Shown here: positions 52,575-62,482 of the stretch, in pieces | How the letters are laid out: each line of letters starts with the position of its first letter | Position numbering within the stretch: position 1 is the first letter of the stretch | Assembly: GCF_016656965.1 (NCBI RefSeq) | Contig: NZ_CP067977.1 | Coordinates: 1 to 64,000 of the forward strand | DNA from: Brevundimonas vitisensis | GTDB lineage: Bacteria; Pseudomonadota; Alphaproteobacteria; Caulobacterales; Caulobacteraceae | Direction of reading: 5' to 3' | DNA: 64,000 nucleotides | The notes under the pieces: generated by a model | The model's database searches: none | Told to the model about the DNA's origin: nothing | Seen by the model: the letters and a program-made list of their open reading frames with translations, nothing else | Program-made: the position numbers and the translations under genes

Positions 52575-52618
52575 ATATACCCATGGGGGGTATATCGCAA
52601 GATACCCGTCTGGGGTAT
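52575..52618. promoter_or_regulatory. Two CsoR-type operators
   Basis: ATATACCC-ATGGG-GGGTATAT (52575-52595) is a perfect inverted repeat, and ATACCC-GTCTG-GGGTAT (52602-52618) is a second. Both match the TACCC/GGGTA form of CsoR sites and lie between the divergent ATPase and csoR genes, so binding would control both. Confidence 0.8.
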
Positions 52619-52644
52619 ATGGGGGTGCTCAGGAGGACAGCCGC

Positions 52645-52920
52645 ATGCAAACCGACACGAAACCCAAAGTCCTCAACAGGCTCAGCCGGATCGAAGGCCA
52701 GGTGCGGGGAATCTCCCGCATGGTTGAAGATGACCGGTATTGCGTCGACTTGCTGACCCAACTTCAGGCCGTTCGAGCCGCGCTCCATCGCGTGGAGACC
52801 GAAGTGCTACGGGATCACCTCGACCACTGCGTCATGGGCGCTATGACCGGCGACGATCCCGAGGATCGCAAGGCAAAGGCCGGCGAGCTGATCGAGCTCT
52901 TGGCGCGGGCCGGACGGTAG
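52645..52920 (+). CDS. csoR: CsoR copper-sensing repressor
   Basis: 91 residues, all-helical DUF156 protein. Copper ligands C33 (RYCVDL), H58 and C62 (DHLDHCVMG) have exactly the C-x24-H-x3-C spacing of known Cu(I)-sensing CsoR; formaldehyde sensors differ. AGGAGG precedes the ATG. Expected to leave the two upstream palindromes when it binds Cu(I). Confidence 0.92.
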   Translation: MQTDTKPKVLNRLSRIEGQVRGISRMVEDDRYCVDLLTQLQAVRAALHRVETEVLRDHLDHCVMGAMTGDDPEDRKAKAGELIELLARAGR

Positions 52921-52978
52921 AGTTGGCGGAACGAATGGGCCCTCCTGGTCGCTAACGTCGGGATCCCAAGGAGCCGTC

Positions 52979-53404
52979 ATGAAACGCATCAGCCTCGTCC
53001 TCGCCGCCTGCGCCTTGGCTACGGCCTGTTCCCCGCAAGCCGAAGAGCCCGCCGTAGCCGCGCCTGAGGCCCCCGCAGCGGCGGACGCCCATGGCGGAAT
53101 GGAGGGCGGCATGGCTGCGCCTGCGCCCGGCGACTCCGTCGCCACCCAAGGCTACAAGGCCTCGATGAACACGATGATGGAGGCGATGCCCGCCTTCACC
53201 GGGGACGCGGACATCGACTTCATGAAGCAGATGCGAGGTCACCACGTCGCCGCCGTCTCGATGGCCCGTGTGGAGCTCGCGCAAGGCAAGGACGCCCAAG
53301 CGCGGAACCTGGCCCAGGAGGTGATCACGGCGCAGGAGCGCGAAATCACCCTGATCGACGCCTGGCTCGCCCAGAAGGGGGCGTCGGCGGCTCCCGCCGC
53401 CTGA
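52979..53404 (+). CDS. DUF305 lipoprotein
   Basis: 141 residues: lipoprotein signal (ISLVLAACALATACS, lipobox ATAC), Ala/Pro/Glu-rich linker, then a DUF305 domain with DIDFMKQMRGHHVAAVSMAR in which the usual HH metal pair is kept. Probably a periplasmic metal-binding protein. It follows csoR by 58 bases and may be in the same transcript. Confidence 0.82.
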   Translation: MKRISLVLAACALATACSPQAEEPAVAAPEAPAAADAHGGMEGGMAAPAPGDSVATQGYKASMNTMMEAMPAFTGDADIDFMKQMRGHHVAAVSMARVELAQGKDAQARNLAQEVITAQEREITLIDAWLAQKGASAAPAA

Positions 53405-53621
53405 TCGCGAGATCAGCGCACCGCGTCCGGACCGACAGACGTGCGAAATAGGCCAACTGTCGACCTCGTGGCCAAAGTCCATGGTCTCGACGGAGAGTAT
53501 AGCCCAGCGACCCTTAAACTCGGCTGTCGCTACTCTGCGATCTTTTAGGCGGCAGTCGTCAAAGATCAGGTCGTCACCGATGCCTGAACTGCCGCACCCG
53601 CAGACGAGCGGGCTTGAACAT

Positions 53622-53653
53622 TTCCATATTTCGACTAATTTGGAAATATGGAA
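53622..53653. promoter_or_regulatory. ArsR operator overlapping the arsR start
   Basis: TTCCATATTT (53622-53631) and AAATATGGAA (53644-53653) form a perfect inverted repeat with a 12-base centre; the right arm includes the ATG of arsR at 53648. This indicates autorepression, and possibly a leaderless or very short leader transcript. Confidence 0.7.
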
Positions 53654-53983
53654 ACCGAAGTTTCGATTCTCGCTCTCGCCGCCTTGGCGCAATCGACGCG
53701 GCTGGAGGCGTTTCGCCTCCTCGTGCGTCACGAACCCGATGGTCTGCCGGCCGGTGACATCTCCAACCATCTGGTGATCCCGGCCAACACCCTGTCGTCC
53801 CATCTCGGCGTCCTGACGCGCGCGGGGTTGATCAGGTCGGAGCGGCGCAGCCGGTCGATCATCTACCGGGCCGACCTGGATCGGCTTCGCGACCTGGTCC
53901 TCTTCCTGCTCAAGGACTGCTGCGGGGGCAGGGCGGACCTGTGCGAACCCCTGCTGGCTGAACTCGCGCCCTGTTGCCCCTAA
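53648..53983 (+). CDS. arsR: ArsR family arsenic-responsive repressor
   Basis: 111 residues with a winged HTH (LAQSTRLEAFRLLVRHEPDG, GDISNHLVIPANTLSSHLGV, RSIIYRADLDRLRDLV). Cysteines lie at the C-terminal end (C91-C92, C99, C109-C110) rather than in the recognition helix, as in the type of ArsR found in some proteobacteria. First gene of the ars operon. Confidence 0.9.
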   Translation: METEVSILALAALAQSTRLEAFRLLVRHEPDGLPAGDISNHLVIPANTLSSHLGVLTRAGLIRSERRSRSIIYRADLDRLRDLVLFLLKDCCGGRADLCEPLLAELAPCCP

Positions 53984-53990
53984 GGATCCC

Positions 53991-54416
53991 GTGGACATTG
54001 TCATCTATCACAACCCCGCCTGCGGGACGTCGCGCAACGCGCTCGAGCTGATCCGCCACGTCGGCATCGAGCCGCATGTCGTGCAGTATCTGAAGACCCC
54101 GCCGTCGCGGACCATGGTCGCTTGGCTGGCCGAACGGGCCGGCAAGCCGCTGCGCAATCTGTTGCGCGAGAAGGGCACGCCCTTCGCCGAACTGGGCCTA
54201 GGGGACCCGGGCCTGACGGACGATCAGTTGCTCGATGCGATCGAGGCCCATCCGATCCTGCTCAATCGCCCGATCGTCGTCAGTCCGCTCGGCGTCGGCC
54301 TGTGCCGACCGTCCGAGGCCGTTCTGGACCTCCTGCCCGCCGATGATCTCAAGCCCTTCACCAAGGAGGACGGCGAGGTCGTCATCGACGCCGCCGGCCA
54401 GCGGGTGAAGCGATGA
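53991..54416 (+). CDS. arsC: Arsenate reductase (glutaredoxin-dependent type)
   Basis: 141 residues. [20 protein letters not shown] places the catalytic cysteine at C11; [17 protein letters not shown] later gives the arginine loop. Reduces arsenate to arsenite. GTG start, 7 bases after arsR; it overlaps the next gene by four bases. Confidence 0.93.
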   Translation: MDIVIYHNPACGTSRNALELIRHVGIEPHVVQYLKTPPSRTMVAWLAERAGKPLRNLLREKGTPFAELGLGDPGLTDDQLLDAIEAHPILLNRPIVVSPLGVGLCRPSEAVLDLLPADDLKPFTKEDGEVVIDAAGQRVKR

Positions 54417-55498
54417 TCGACACCCGCGTGGAGGACGCTGCGCCGCGTCGCCTGTCCTTCCTCGACCGCTGGCTGACGCTGTGGATCTTCGTGGCCATGG
54501 GCCTGGGCGTGGCTATGGGGACGCTGGCGCCGGGCCTGCCGACCTGGGTCGACAGCCTCTCAATCGGCACGACCAATATCCCGATCGCCATCGGTCTGAT
54601 CCTGATGATGTACCCGCCGCTGGCCAAGGTCCGGTACGAGGAACTGCCGCGCGTCTTCGCCGACAAGCGGGTCCTGGCCCTGTCCTTGTTCCAGAACTGG
54701 GTGCTGGGCCCGGTGCTGATGTTCGCCCTGGCGGTGATCTTCCTGCGTGATCAGCCGGAATACATGACCGGCGTCATCCTGATCGGGCTGGCGCGCTGTA
54801 TCGCCATGGTCCTGGTCTGGAACCAGCTGGCGCGGGGCGACAACCAGTATGTCGCCAGCCTCGTAGCCTTCAACTCGATCTTCCAGATCCTGTTCTTCAG
54901 CCTTTATGCCTGGATCTTCCTCACCGTCCTGCCGCCCCTGTTCGGCCTGCAGGGCAGCGTGGTGGACGTCAGCGTCTGGACCATCGCCGGCGCGGTGCTC
55001 GTCTACCTTGGCCTACCGTTCCTAGCCGGCTTCCTGACCCGACGCAGCCTGATCGCTCGCCGCGGCGCCGACTGGTACGAGCGGCGCTTCCTGCCGCGCA
55101 TCGGGCCGATCACCCTGATCGCTCTGCTGTTCACCATCGTGGTCATGTTCAGCCTCAAGGGCGGGGAGGTGGTGGCTTTGCCGCTGGACGCCCTGCGCAT
55201 CGCCATTCCCCTGACGATCTACTTCCTCGTCATGTTCGTGGTGAGCTTCCTCATGGGCAAGCTGATCGAAGCCGACTATCCGCGCACCACCGCCCTGGCC
55301 TTCACCGCGGCCTCGAACAATTTCGAACTGGCCATCGCGGTGGCCATCGCGGCCTTCGGCCTGACCTCGCCGGTCGCCTTCGCGGCCGTCATCGGCCCCC
55401 TTGTCGAGGTGCCGGTGTTGATCCTGCTCGTGTCGGTCGCGCTCTGGATGGGCCGACGCTGGTTCCCGGACACGGCCCCGCCGAAGGACGCCGGCTGA
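54413..55498 (+). CDS. acr3: ACR3 family arsenite efflux permease
   Basis: 361 residues, ten membrane spans. The essential cysteine in the fourth span is seen as C129 in [36 protein letters not shown] and [13 protein letters not shown] complete the family pattern. Exports arsenite. Overlaps arsC (ATGA) and the following gene by one base. Confidence 0.94.
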   Translation: MIDTRVEDAAPRRLSFLDRWLTLWIFVAMGLGVAMGTLAPGLPTWVDSLSIGTTNIPIAIGLILMMYPPLAKVRYEELPRVFADKRVLALSLFQNWVLGPVLMFALAVIFLRDQPEYMTGVILIGLARCIAMVLVWNQLARGDNQYVASLVAFNSIFQILFFSLYAWIFLTVLPPLFGLQGSVVDVSVWTIAGAVLVYLGLPFLAGFLTRRSLIARRGADWYERRFLPRIGPITLIALLFTIVVMFSLKGGEVVALPLDALRIAIPLTIYFLVMFVVSFLMGKLIEADYPRTTALAFTAASNNFELAIAVAIAAFGLTSPVAFAAVIGPLVEVPVLILLVSVALWMGRRWFPDTAPPKDAG

Positions 55499-55914
55499 TG
55501 GTCAGTCTGCATTTGGTCGACTCGACCGATGTCGATCTGATCGCGGCCCTGCGTGGCGAGAACCTGCCTGAGCCGGGCGCCGGGCGATACTTCAGCGCCG
55601 ACCACTACGGCGCGGTCATCGGCTACGTCGGGCTGGAAGGGGAGCGGCGCGACCTGCTGCTGCGCTCCCTGGTCGTACTTGCCGACCAGAAGGCCCGCGG
55701 CCTGGGAAGTCGGGTGCTGGCCGCCGCCGAGACCACCGCCGGCGACCTGGGCGCTGCACGTCTGCACCTGCTCACCACGACGGCCGAGCGCTTCTTCACC
55801 GGGCGCGGCTTTGTCGCCGCCGATCGTGAGTCCGCGCCGCCCGCGATCCGGCAAACTCGCGAGTTCGCGGACCTCTGCCCGGCGTCTGCCGTCTATTTGA
55901 CCAAGGACCTTTGA
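55498..55914 (+). CDS. arsN2: ArsN2-like GNAT acetyltransferase
   Basis: 138 residues. GNAT core with the acetyl-CoA loop DQKARGLGSRVLAAAE and the C-terminal ERFFTGRGFVAADRESAPPA, typical of arsenic-operon ArsN2 proteins. These are thought to acetylate arsenic-containing metabolites. It is embedded between acr3 and arsH with no gaps. Confidence 0.85.
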   Translation: MVSLHLVDSTDVDLIAALRGENLPEPGAGRYFSADHYGAVIGYVGLEGERRDLLLRSLVVLADQKARGLGSRVLAAAETTAGDLGAARLHLLTTTAERFFTGRGFVAADRESAPPAIRQTREFADLCPASAVYLTKDL

Positions 55915-56667
55915 ATGACCTTCACCCGTCTGCGTTCGCTGCCGGATCCGGATAACCTGCCGGCCCTGGACGCGGCCTATCTGTCCGCCGAGCCCGCCCG
56001 GGGATTGGGCTCGACCGACCCGGCGCCGCGGATCCTTCTCTTGTACGGATCGCTGCGCGAGCGGTCGTATTCGCGGCTCTGCGTCGAGGAAGCGGCCCGC
56101 CTACTGCAGCGCATGGGATGCGAGACCCGCATCTTCGACCCCTCCGACCTCCCCCTGCCGGGCGCGCCCGGCGACGACGACCACCCGGCGGTGCGCGAGT
56201 TGCGCGAACACGCCTTCTGGTCGGAGGGCATGGTCTGGTGCAGTCCGGAACGGCACGGCCAGGTCTCCGGGCTGATGAAGCTGCAGATCGATCACCTGCC
56301 ATTGAGCCAGGGCAGCATGCGCCCGACGCAGGGCCGGACCCTCGCCGTCATGCAGGTGTCGGGCGGGTCGCAGAGCTTCAACGCCGTCAACACCCTGCGC
56401 CTTCTGGGCCGCTGGATGCGGATGATCACCATCCCCAACCAGTCGAGCGTGGCCAAGGCCTTCCAGGAGTTCGACAGGGCCGGCCGGATGAAGCCCTCGG
56501 CCTACTATGAGCGGATCGTCGACGTGATGGAGGAACTGGTGCGCTTCACCATTCTGGTCCGGCCCCACGCCGTCCAGCTCGTCGATCGGTATTCCGAACG
56601 AAAGGCGGAGGGCGTTCCGGTCGACGCCGCGTCCGATTTGTCATCCATCGCCATCGCGGCACAATGA
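55915..56667 (+). CDS. arsH: ArsH NADPH-dependent FMN oxidoreductase
   Basis: 250 residues, flavodoxin-like fold. [20 protein letters not shown] binds the FMN phosphate; [20 protein letters not shown] and [20 protein letters not shown] are characteristic of ArsH. It oxidises trivalent organoarsenicals. Last gene of the ars operon. Confidence 0.93.
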   Translation: MTFTRLRSLPDPDNLPALDAAYLSAEPARGLGSTDPAPRILLLYGSLRERSYSRLCVEEAARLLQRMGCETRIFDPSDLPLPGAPGDDDHPAVRELREHAFWSEGMVWCSPERHGQVSGLMKLQIDHLPLSQGSMRPTQGRTLAVMQVSGGSQSFNAVNTLRLLGRWMRMITIPNQSSVAKAFQEFDRAGRMKPSAYYERIVDVMEELVRFTILVRPHAVQLVDRYSERKAEGVPVDAASDLSSIAIAAQ

Positions 56668-56811
56668 GGTGCCGGGATCGGCGCAGTTAAGCTCGGTCAT
56701 CGAACCCAAGCTCATGTCTGGTTCTCGGAACTTCGCCAATGACCGCTGTTGGCGCATCTCCGCTGTTTGAAGCGTATCCTCAGGAGGGGGCGTCGATCTT
56801 GGGAGGTGGCC

Positions 56812-57438
56812 ATGAGCCAGCCCGATCTCTTTCGTTTACCCCGCAAGCCCTGGAACGCTGGCCGAATGACCGGAGCCAAGGCCCCGCTTAAGCCAAAGCA
56901 CATCTGGGCAATCCGACAGCATCTCAAGTCCGTCGGATCGATCCGAGATCTGGCGATGTTCAACATCGCATTGGACGCCAAACTGCGGGGCTGTGACCTG
57001 GTCAAGCTCCGGCTCGGCGACATCGCTCAGGGCGGCGTCATTCGGCAACGATCGACGATCGTGCAGCAAAAGACCGGAAGGCCGGTGCCGTTCGAGATCA
57101 CGGAAGCCGCGAGGGAAGCTTTGGCTCACTGGCTGGAGCGCCGAGGGCGACGGCGCGACGACTGGCTGTTTCCCAGCCGCAGCCGAGATGGAGAGCACAT
57201 CGGCACCAGGCAGTACGCTCGGCTGGTCGATGCTTGGGTGAGAATGATCGACCTGAACCCAAGCGCCTATGGCACCCACAGCCTTCGAAGAACCAAGGTG
57301 GCCTTGATCTACAAGAAGCCCGGAAACCTGCGCGCCTGCCAGCTCCTGCTCGGCCACGGGAAGTTAGAGAGCACTGTCCGGTATCTCGGCATCGAAGTGG
57401 ACGACGCGTTGGAGATCTCGGAACAGATCGACCTTTGA
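56812..57438 (+). CDS. Short tyrosine recombinase, copy 2
   Basis: 208 residues; same length as 28596-29222 with about 17 substitutions, and opposite orientation. Catalytic residues are all kept (LRGCDLVKLRL, HSLRRTKVALIYKK, LLLGHGKLESTVRYLGI). GGGAGGTGGCC precedes the ATG, also as in copy 1. Followed by a terminator hairpin and a 24-bp palindrome (57479-57502). It separates the ars operon from the czc locus. Confidence 0.88.
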   Translation: MSQPDLFRLPRKPWNAGRMTGAKAPLKPKHIWAIRQHLKSVGSIRDLAMFNIALDAKLRGCDLVKLRLGDIAQGGVIRQRSTIVQQKTGRPVPFEITEAAREALAHWLERRGRRRDDWLFPSRSRDGEHIGTRQYARLVDAWVRMIDLNPSAYGTHSLRRTKVALIYKKPGNLRACQLLLGHGKLESTVRYLGIEVDDALEISEQIDL

Positions 57439-57444
57439 GCCGGC

Positions 57445-57477
57445 TTGGGGCAGCCGCCGGAAAGCGGACTGCCCCAA
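57445..57477. terminator. Hairpin after short recombinase copy 2
   Basis: TTGGGGCAG (57445-57453) pairs with CTGCCCCAA (57469-57477); the inner CCGC and GCGG also pair. It matches the position of the hairpin behind copy 1. Confidence 0.65.
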
Positions 57478-57478
57478 T

Positions 57479-57502
57479 GTCTCGGAGGGGTGGAAAGCAG
57501 AC
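57479..57502. repeat. 24-bp palindromic repeat, copy 9 (reverse orientation)
   Basis: Read on the minus strand it is GTCTGC then TTTCCACCCCTC then CGAGAC, flanked by AATGT/ACATT. Same 24-base length as the copies around 24-28 kb. It lies between short recombinase copy 2 and czcA. Confidence 0.6.
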
Positions 57503-57504
57503 AT

Positions 57505-60500
57505 TCAATTAGTCGATGCGCTCGCTCCCTTCCGATTAAAGTGTGCCACGAGAACGGGCAGTACGATCAGGGTGAGGAGGGTCGCGGTCGTCAGCCCGCC
57601 GATCACCACTGTGGCCAATGGCTTCTGCACCTCAGCGCCGGCACCGGATGCGAAAGCCATGGGCACGAAGCCCAGGACGGCGACCAGGGCGGTGGTCATG
57701 ACCGCCCTCATCCGGTCGACCGCACCTTCCAAGGCCGCGACGGACGGGGCCGCTCCCTGAGCCAAGCGCTCCTGAATGGCCTGCATCAGTACCAGACCGT
57801 TCAGCGTCGCCACGCCGGACACGGCAATGAACCCCACGGCCGCACTGATCGAGAACGGCATGCCTCGCAACGCCAGCGTCAGGGCTCCGCCGACCAAAGC
57901 CAGCGGCACACCCGCGAACACCAGTGCCGCATCCTTGGCCGACCTCAAAGCCCAGAACAGCAGCCCGCCAATGGTCAGAAACACAATCGGCACGATCAGG
58001 CCCAGCCGGGCAGAGGCCCGTTGCAGGTTCTCGAACTGACCTCCCCAGTCCAGCCAGCCCCCGGCCGGAGGTGTCACTTCGTCGGCAACCCGGGATTGGG
58101 CCTCGGCGACGAAGCTGCCCAGGTCGCGACCGCGCACATTGGCCTGGACGATCATCCGCCGCTTGCCGTTCGAGCGGCTGATCTGGTTCGGGCCATCGGC
58201 GATATCGAAACGGGCGACAGCCGACAGGGGCACAGTCGGCGCGCCCGTAGTGGCGTCCTCGGGCATGACAGGCAGTTGCTCCATCACGGTCGGGTCGTTG
58301 CGAAGCGTGTCGCCCAGCCGAACGACGACGTCGAACCGGCGGCCCCCCCCAGCACCTGACCGGCCGATCGCCCGGCGAAGGCGATGGCCAGGGCATCGGC
58401 GGCGTCCGAGGCATGAACCCCTTGGGCGGCCGCCACGGTGCGGTCCACGCTGGCGGTGATGGTCGGTTGGCCAGAGACCTGCTCGACCCGCACATCTGCG
58501 GCCCCGTCGATGTCGCGCAGGACCCCCGCCACGTTTTCAGCGCTGCGGGTCATGGCCTCGAAATCATCGCCATAAACCATGATCGCCACGTCGGAGCGAA
58601 CCCCCGCGATCAGTTCGTTGAACCGCATCTCAATCGGCTGGGTGAACTCGTAACTGTTGCCGAGTTGGGTCGACAGGTTCTGCTCCATCCGTTCGACCAG
58701 ACTCGCCTTGTCCAGGCCAGGGTCTGGCCAGTCGCTGCGATCCTTGAGGATCACGAAGGTGTCGGAAATGGACGGCGGCATGGGGTCGGACGCCACCTCG
58801 GCCGTGCCCGTGCGCGTAAAGACCCGTCTCACCTCGGGCATGGCCATCAGCGTCCGTTCGACCCCGAACTGCATCTCCTGGCTCTGTTCCAGCGAGGTCG
58901 AGGGCACGCGCAGCGCCTGGACCAGCACATCGCCCTCGTCGAGCTGGGGCACGAACTCGCGCCCCAGGGTCATGAAGGTGACCGCGCCCAGAACCAGGGC
59001 GATCCCGGCCCCGACCATCACTGCACGTGGCCGCGCCATGGCGGCTTTCAGCAGGGGGCGATAGCGGGCCTTGGCCGCGCGGGTCAGGCGGGTCTCCTGA
59101 TGCGCCGCCCTCGGTTCCCGCACAAGCAGGGCCGCCATCGCCGGAACGAAGGTGAAGCTGAGGACGAATGCCGCGAGCAGGGCCAGCATGACCGTCGCGG
59201 CCATGGGGCCGAACATCTTGCCCTCGACCCCCTCGAACATCAGCAGTGGGGCATATACCAGCAGGATGATGGCCTGGCCGAAGGCGGCCGGTCGCGCCAT
59301 CTCACGCGCCGCACTCGCCGCGACCGAAAGCCGCTCGCCGAGGGTGAGGGTCCGTCCGGCTTCGTCCCGCTTTAGGTCCAGGCGCCGCAGGGTGTTCTCG
59401 ACCACGACCACGGCCCCATCCACGATCAGGCCAAAATCCAGGGCTCCCAGGCTCAATAAATTGGCACTGATGCCGAACCGGTTCATTGCCGAGGCCGCGA
59501 ACAGGAAGCTCAGCGGGATCACCAGAGCCGTGATCATCGCTGCTCGCACATTGCCCAGCGCAAAGAACAGCACGGCGACCACCAGCAGCGCGCCCAGCGC
59601 CAAATTATGCTCGACGGTCCTGATCGTGGCCTCGACCAGTTCGGTACGGTCCAGTGCCGGTCGGATTACCACGCCGGGCGGCAGGCTGGTGCCGAGTTCA
59701 TTGATCCGCTTGCCCACCCTCTGCGCAACCGCACGCGAGTTCTCGCCCTGCAGCATGAGGGCCGTGCCGACTACGGTCTCGCGCCCATCGGCGCTGGCCG
59801 ATCCCAAGCGGGGGGCACGTCCGATCTCCACCGTCGCCACGTCGGCGACCCGGATGACCCGACCGCCCTGGTTCAGGATCGGCGTCTGGGCCAGGTCGTC
59901 AAGGCTCTTCAGCCGCGCGTCGGCCCGAACGACATAGGCCTCTCCCGCCCGGTTGACGTAGCCGGCCCCCGCGATCCGGTTGGCGTGCTCAAGCGCCTCG
60001 ACCAGCTGCACCAGCCCGACGCCATAAGCCGCCAGCAGTGCCGGATCGGGATGCACCGCGTATTCCTTGACGTAGCCGCCCAACACATCGATCCCGGCCA
60101 CACCTGGCACGGTGCGAAGCTGGGGCGCGACGATCCAGTCCTGCACGGTCCGCAGATAGGTCGCCTTCTCCTCGTCGGTCGTCAGCCGCTCGCCGTCAGG
60201 CGTCACATAGACCGCACCGGGGCGAGCCGGCGCGCCCTCGAATTCCAGCGTCCAGATGAAGACCTCGCCCAGCCCCGTGACTACCGGCCCCATTGAGGGC
60301 GACAGGCCCTGCGGCAGGTCCGCGCTGGCGGCCTGGATCCGCTCATTCACTAGATTGCGCGCGAAATAGATGTCGGTCGAATCGGTGAAGACAGCCGTGA
60401 TCTGTGAAAAGCCATGACGCGACAGGGACCGCGTTTCGACCAACCCCGGGAGACCGGCCAGGGTGGTCTCCAGCGGAAAGGTCACTTGACGCTCAACCTC

Positions 60501-60677
60501 TTCAGGCCCCAGCGCCGGGGCAACGGTGGTGATCTGGACCTGCCGATTGGTGATGTCCGGCACGGCGTCGATCGGCAGTTGCAGCAGCTCGCGAGTGCCG
60601 AACAGGGCCAACGCTACGGCAAGGGCCACCACCAGCCAGCGGAAACGAACGGAGATGTCGATGATACGGTTCAGCAT
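57505..60677 (-). pseudogene. czcA: CzcA-like RND metal efflux pump, frameshifted
   Basis: Two adjoining frames form one heavy-metal RND protein: the first 780 or so residues (from 60677) and the C-terminal 260 or so (ending at 57505). The family motif DFGLIVD (414-420) with GAVVVVEN is the CzcA-type proton path. The frame breaks in a run of eight C (58343-58350, plus strand); one more base would restore VLGGGRRFD. The break may be a true loss, a slippage-prone switch or a homopolymer error. The partner adaptor is intact; no czcC outer-membrane gene is next to it. Confidence 0.85.
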
Positions 60678-60679
60678 AG

Positions 60680-61831
60680 TCAGTGCCCATGCTCCGCGTC
60701 GCCCTTGGCCAGTTCGGCCTTGAGCAAAAACGCCCCCTGACCCGCGATCCGCTCGGCTCCTGTCAGGCCCGAGACGATCTCGACCCGCCCGCCAGCCGTC
60801 CGGCCCGTGACTACTGGACGGGCACGAAACCCGGCCCCCTCGACGACGAAGACCGAGGGCTGACCCTCCACGGTCTGGACCGCGTCGGCGGGCACCGTCA
60901 GGCCTGGGCCGGGTCCTGACGACAGGATGCGTGCGGACAGTACGGTCCCCGCTGGCGGCAGGCTGCCGGTAGGCGTGGCGCGGACGATGACGACACCTTC
61001 GGCATTGACCGGCGCTATGGCGCTGATGACGCCCGTCGCTGGCTCGGCCCCCGGCACGGCGATCTCCAGCCTGTCGCCGATGCGCAGGACCGCTGCAGCC
61101 GACGGTGGGGCGTCGAATACCAGCTCCACCCGGCGCACGTCCGCCACCGTTGCGATCTGCGGTGCTTCTTCGTGCAGGAACTGCCCCGGGGCCGCACTGA
61201 TATGGGTGACGATGCCGGCCAGCGGACTGCGAACCACGACGCTGCCATCCGTGCCGGGGGTGCCATAAACCCCGACCCGGGCGCGCGCCGCCCGCAGTTC
61301 GGCCTCCGCCCGGCGGGCTTCTGCGGTGGTGATGTCGAGTCGTGCCTGGGCGATCCAGCCCTGTTCGAACAACTGCCGGTCGCGCCGCTCGGCCGCTACG
61401 GCGGCCTGGGCAGAAGCGGCGGCGGCATCGACGGTGGCGCGAGATCCGGCCCCCTCGGTGCTTCTGAGCGTGGCGATGGGCGAGCCGACCGAAACGCGAT
61501 CGCCGGGTCCGACATGAACCCGCACGACGCCGCCCGCCAGTGGCGAATCGATGCTGGCCTCAGCCCCCGGCGCAAAGGCGACCCGGCCCGGCAGCTTCAG
61601 TTCCGAACCCCCACCGCGCTCGACCCCGACGACGGTGACGCCCGCGCGTTCGGCGGCCTGGGGGCTCAGGACGACGATGGGACTGCCGCCCTCGTCCTCA
61701 TGATTGTCGTCGGCGTGCTCCGCCTCGGTCGCCGCCGTCGGGCGGTCGATGAATTGCGCCCCGGCGAAACCGATGCCCAAAGCGGCCAAGACGGCGGCTC
61801 CCGTCATTAGCCCGTGTCTGTTGATATGCAT
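60680..61831 (-). CDS. czcB: RND efflux periplasmic adaptor (CzcB-like)
   Basis: 383 residues. N-terminal membrane anchor (GAAVLAALGIGFAGAQF), a His/Asp/Glu-rich stretch (EAEHADDNHEDEGG) that may bind metal, then the membrane-fusion domains: LPGRVAFAPGAEASIDSPLA, coiled coil around 130-190, and VRSPLAGIVTHISAAPGQFL. Start at 61831 begins at MHINRHG. It is the first pump gene and ends two bases before the czcA start. Confidence 0.9.
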   Translation of the reverse strand: MHINRHGLMTGAAVLAALGIGFAGAQFIDRPTAATEAEHADDNHEDEGGSPIVVLSPQAAERAGVTVVGVERGGGSELKLPGRVAFAPGAEASIDSPLAGGVVRVHVGPGDRVSVGSPIATLRSTEGAGSRATVDAAAASAQAAVAAERRDRQLFEQGWIAQARLDITTAEARRAEAELRAARARVGVYGTPGTDGSVVVRSPLAGIVTHISAAPGQFLHEEAPQIATVADVRRVELVFDAPPSAAAVLRIGDRLEIAVPGAEPATGVISAIAPVNAEGVVIVRATPTGSLPPAGTVLSARILSSGPGPGLTVPADAVQTVEGQPSVFVVEGAGFRARPVVTGRTAGGRVEIVSGLTGAERIAGQGAFLLKAELAKGDAEHGH

Positions 61832-61927
61832 GATCGTTCCTCGCCCGACGTCTGTCGGCGCTGCGCTCGGCCGCACGCCATGGCGCGCGACTGTTCAAGG
61901 GGCAGCCGGGCTCACGCCCGGTCGAGA

Positions 61928-62281
61928 TCAGGGTCTGGGCGGACGCTCAGGCCCAGCCGGCCGATCCATTGGCGCGCGCAGGGCATGCGCCCACGTGGAG
62001 GGTCGCTGGAATGTGACCGGTGTCTGCGGATCCATCAAATCTGCGGCCATACCGGGATGCGGCGCGTGACAGCACCCGCCCGCACAAGCCGGCCCACAGT
62101 CCGGGCAACCCGCACAATCGTCAGCGGGATCAGACGACGCAACGTCGGCGCAGATTGCGAGGTCGGGCGTTGGAGAGACGCAAACGTGGCTTGCCGCAGC
62201 AGGCATGGCAAAGGTGACTGCCATCAACAGGATGGCGAATACCGCAAACCGTCGGGTGGTAACTGCAAGCCACTTCAGCAT
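61928..62281 (-). CDS. Secreted Cys-rich protein preceding czcB
   Basis: 117 residues. Signal peptide (FAVFAILLMAVTFAMPAAAS), then a cysteine cluster (DDCAGCPDCGPACAGGCC) with nine or so cysteines, and a Pro/Arg-rich tail. It lies upstream of czcB in the same direction and is probably a periplasmic metal-binding accessory. No named family. Confidence 0.6.
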   Translation of the reverse strand: MLKWLAVTTRRFAVFAILLMAVTFAMPAAASHVCVSPTPDLAICADVASSDPADDCAGCPDCGPACAGGCCHAPHPGMAADLMDPQTPVTFQRPSTWAHALRAPMDRPAGPERPPRP

Positions 62282-62411
62282 GAGGTGCGCATAGCACTCG
62301 TTTTGATCGAAAGCGATGCGGCAATCGCCCGGTCGCGCTTCTGCTGGGACACGCTTCAGGCAACACTGCCAGTCCTATGTAGGTGATGCGAGAGTTCTGA
62401 AACGCCCCAAT

Positions 62412-62435
62412 GTCCGCTTTGGGTCGGGAGCGGAC
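62412..62435. repeat. 24-bp palindromic repeat, copy 10 (reverse orientation)
   Basis: Minus-strand reading is GTCCGC then TCCCGACCCAAA then GCGGAC, close to consensus. It sits near the tRNA end of the island, with degenerate relatives at 62694-62716. Confidence 0.7.
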
Positions 62436-62482
62436 GGTCGCCTGAGGGTGGAAAGCGGACGCTACTCAGCTAAGGTTGTTTT

